Shown piece by piece: positions 5,490-6,145 of a DNA stretch of 6,145 nt. How positions within the stretch are numbered: the stretch's first letter is position 1; each line of letters starts with the position of its first letter. The DNA lies in assembly GCA_964567085.1 (NCBI GenBank), contig CAZMKU010000092.1:1-6145 (forward strand), given 5' to 3'. Position numbers and translations under genes: made by a program. This DNA comes from SVTX01 sp964567085. GTDB taxonomy: Bacteria; Bacillota; Clostridia; Oscillospirales; CAG-272. The notes under the pieces were generated by a model. That model had not been told where the DNA came from, made no database searches, and saw only the letters and a program-made list of their open reading frames with translations.

Positions 5490-6145
5490 TTATTGAAGCG
5501 CTCGTCTCTTCTTCATCATTTCCTTCATACGGGTCTCGGTATTGAGGATCTTCTTGCGGAGTCGGATAGACTTCGGCGTTACCTCGATAAGCTCGTCGTC
5601 TGTGATAAATTCGATAGCTTCTTCAAGGCTGAATATAACGGGAGGAGTAAGCAAGAGCTTTTCGTCAGCGCCTGCGGAACGAATAGCGGTCAAATGCTTT
5701 TCCTTACAGGGATTAACCGCAATATCGTCGTTCTTGGGGTTCTCACCAACGATCATACCCTCGTAAACGGGAGTCTGTGGACCAACAAAGAGATTGCCTC
5801 TCTCCTGCGTATTATAGAGGCCGTATCTTGTCGTTACGCCGTTTTCGGAAGCAACGAGAACGCCTGTAAATCTCATAATGATACCGCCGCGGTAAGGCTG
5901 ATAACCGTCAAAAATAGTATTCATAACGCCCTCGCCGTGAGTTGCGGACATAAATTCACTTCTGTAACCGAAAAGACAACGGGAAGGAATACTGTACTCT
6001 ATTCTCATACGGCTTCCTACGGGATTCATTTCAAGAAGGTCGCCCTTTCTCTGTCCGAGCTTGTCGATAACAGGGCCTACGTAGTCCTGAGGCACGTCAA
6101 GCGTTACCTTTTCCATAGGCTCGCACTTGACGCCGTCGATTTCCT
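5490..6145 (-). CDS. typA: Ribosome-binding GTPase TypA/BipA, C-terminal 217 residues (partial)
   Basis: The reading frame enters from the right edge with EIDGVKCEPMEKV (6143 leftward), continuous with no in-frame stop, so the internal ATG at 6116 is not the true start. The sequence covers the EF-G-like domain V and the BipA-specific C-terminal domain: the KxEPxE-type entry, IPSRCLFGYRSEF, ERGNLFVGPQTPVYEGMIVG, a VNPCKEKHLT-x-IR stretch, and DDELIEVTPKSIRLRKKIL near the end. These are the hallmarks of BipA, which binds 70S ribosomes at the factor site and helps large-subunit assembly under cold or stress. The N-terminal GTPase domain and domains II-III lie outside the window; the full protein is normally about 600 residues. 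Within the visible part, the usual PSRGL glycine is a cysteine (PSRCL, codon TGT versus GGT) and the frequent LTN is LTA. Downstream is an intrinsic terminator. The family call is certain. Confidence 0.97.
   Translation of the reverse strand, partial: EIDGVKCEPMEKVTLDVPQDYVGPVIDKLGQRKGDLLEMNPVGSRMRIEYSIPSRCLFGYRSEFMSATHGEGVMNTIFDGYQPYRGGIIMRFTGVLVASENGVTTRYGLYNTQERGNLFVGPQTPVYEGMIVGENPKNDDIAVNPCKEKHLTAIRSAGADEKLLLTPPVIFSLEEAIEFITDDELIEVTPKSIRLRKKILNTETRMKEMMKKRRALQ

Noticed and set aside
6114..6116. ATG as a start of a short BipA-like gene
   Set aside because: The frame stays open upstream to the window edge and the upstream codons (EIDGVKCEP) match BipA, so this is an internal methionine.
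1..6145. CRISPR array, transposon ends, tRNA or riboswitch
   Set aside because: No regularly spaced repeats, no transposase or terminal inverted repeats, no tRNA-like fold, and no leader long or structured enough to suggest a known riboswitch.

Overview
The window looks like a chromosomal segment of a low-to-moderate GC, Gram-positive anaerobe of the class Clostridia, probably a gut relative of Ruminococcaceae/Oscillospiraceae. This is inferred from AGGAG-type ribosome binding sites, TTGACT/TATAAT promoters, A-tract/hairpin/T-tract terminators, a PgcA-type phosphoglucomutase, a stand-alone TSCPD (TIGR03905-like) protein and a Firmicutes-flavoured BipA. No mobile element, CRISPR array, tRNA, rRNA or phage gene is visible.

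Left edge (1-278): the first 24 codons of ispE (non-mevalonate isoprenoid pathway) run leftward off the window. A 206-bp AT-rich divergent intergenic region follows. It holds a near-consensus sigma-A promoter for the rightward genes, a weaker -10 element for ispE, a 20-bp-period direct repeat and two tandem Shine-Dalgarno sequences.

Centre (279-4735): four rightward genes are spaced like an operon. They are an AI-2E-family (DUF20/PerM) membrane transporter; a 324-residue protein that overlaps it by one base (TGATG) and reads as an eroded PheA-like protein, with part of a prephenate-dehydratase fold plus an ACT-like C-terminus; an 85-residue four-/five-cysteine TSCPD protein; and a complete phosphohexomutase with all active-site motifs. 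A perfect 14-bp bidirectional terminator follows at 4743-4774.

Right side (4776-6145): a leftward single gene encodes a small polytopic membrane protein with degenerate PAP2 phosphatase motifs. After a second hairpin terminator (5446-5483) comes the C-terminal 217 residues of the ribosome-associated GTPase TypA/BipA, whose N-terminus lies beyond the right edge.

Most of this is core housekeeping: isoprenoid precursors, glucose-phosphate interconversion and ribosome assembly or stress. The one part that looks little described is the translationally coupled transporter plus the degenerate PheA-like protein. The fold reading comes from motif spacing seen by eye and is not verified by any search.
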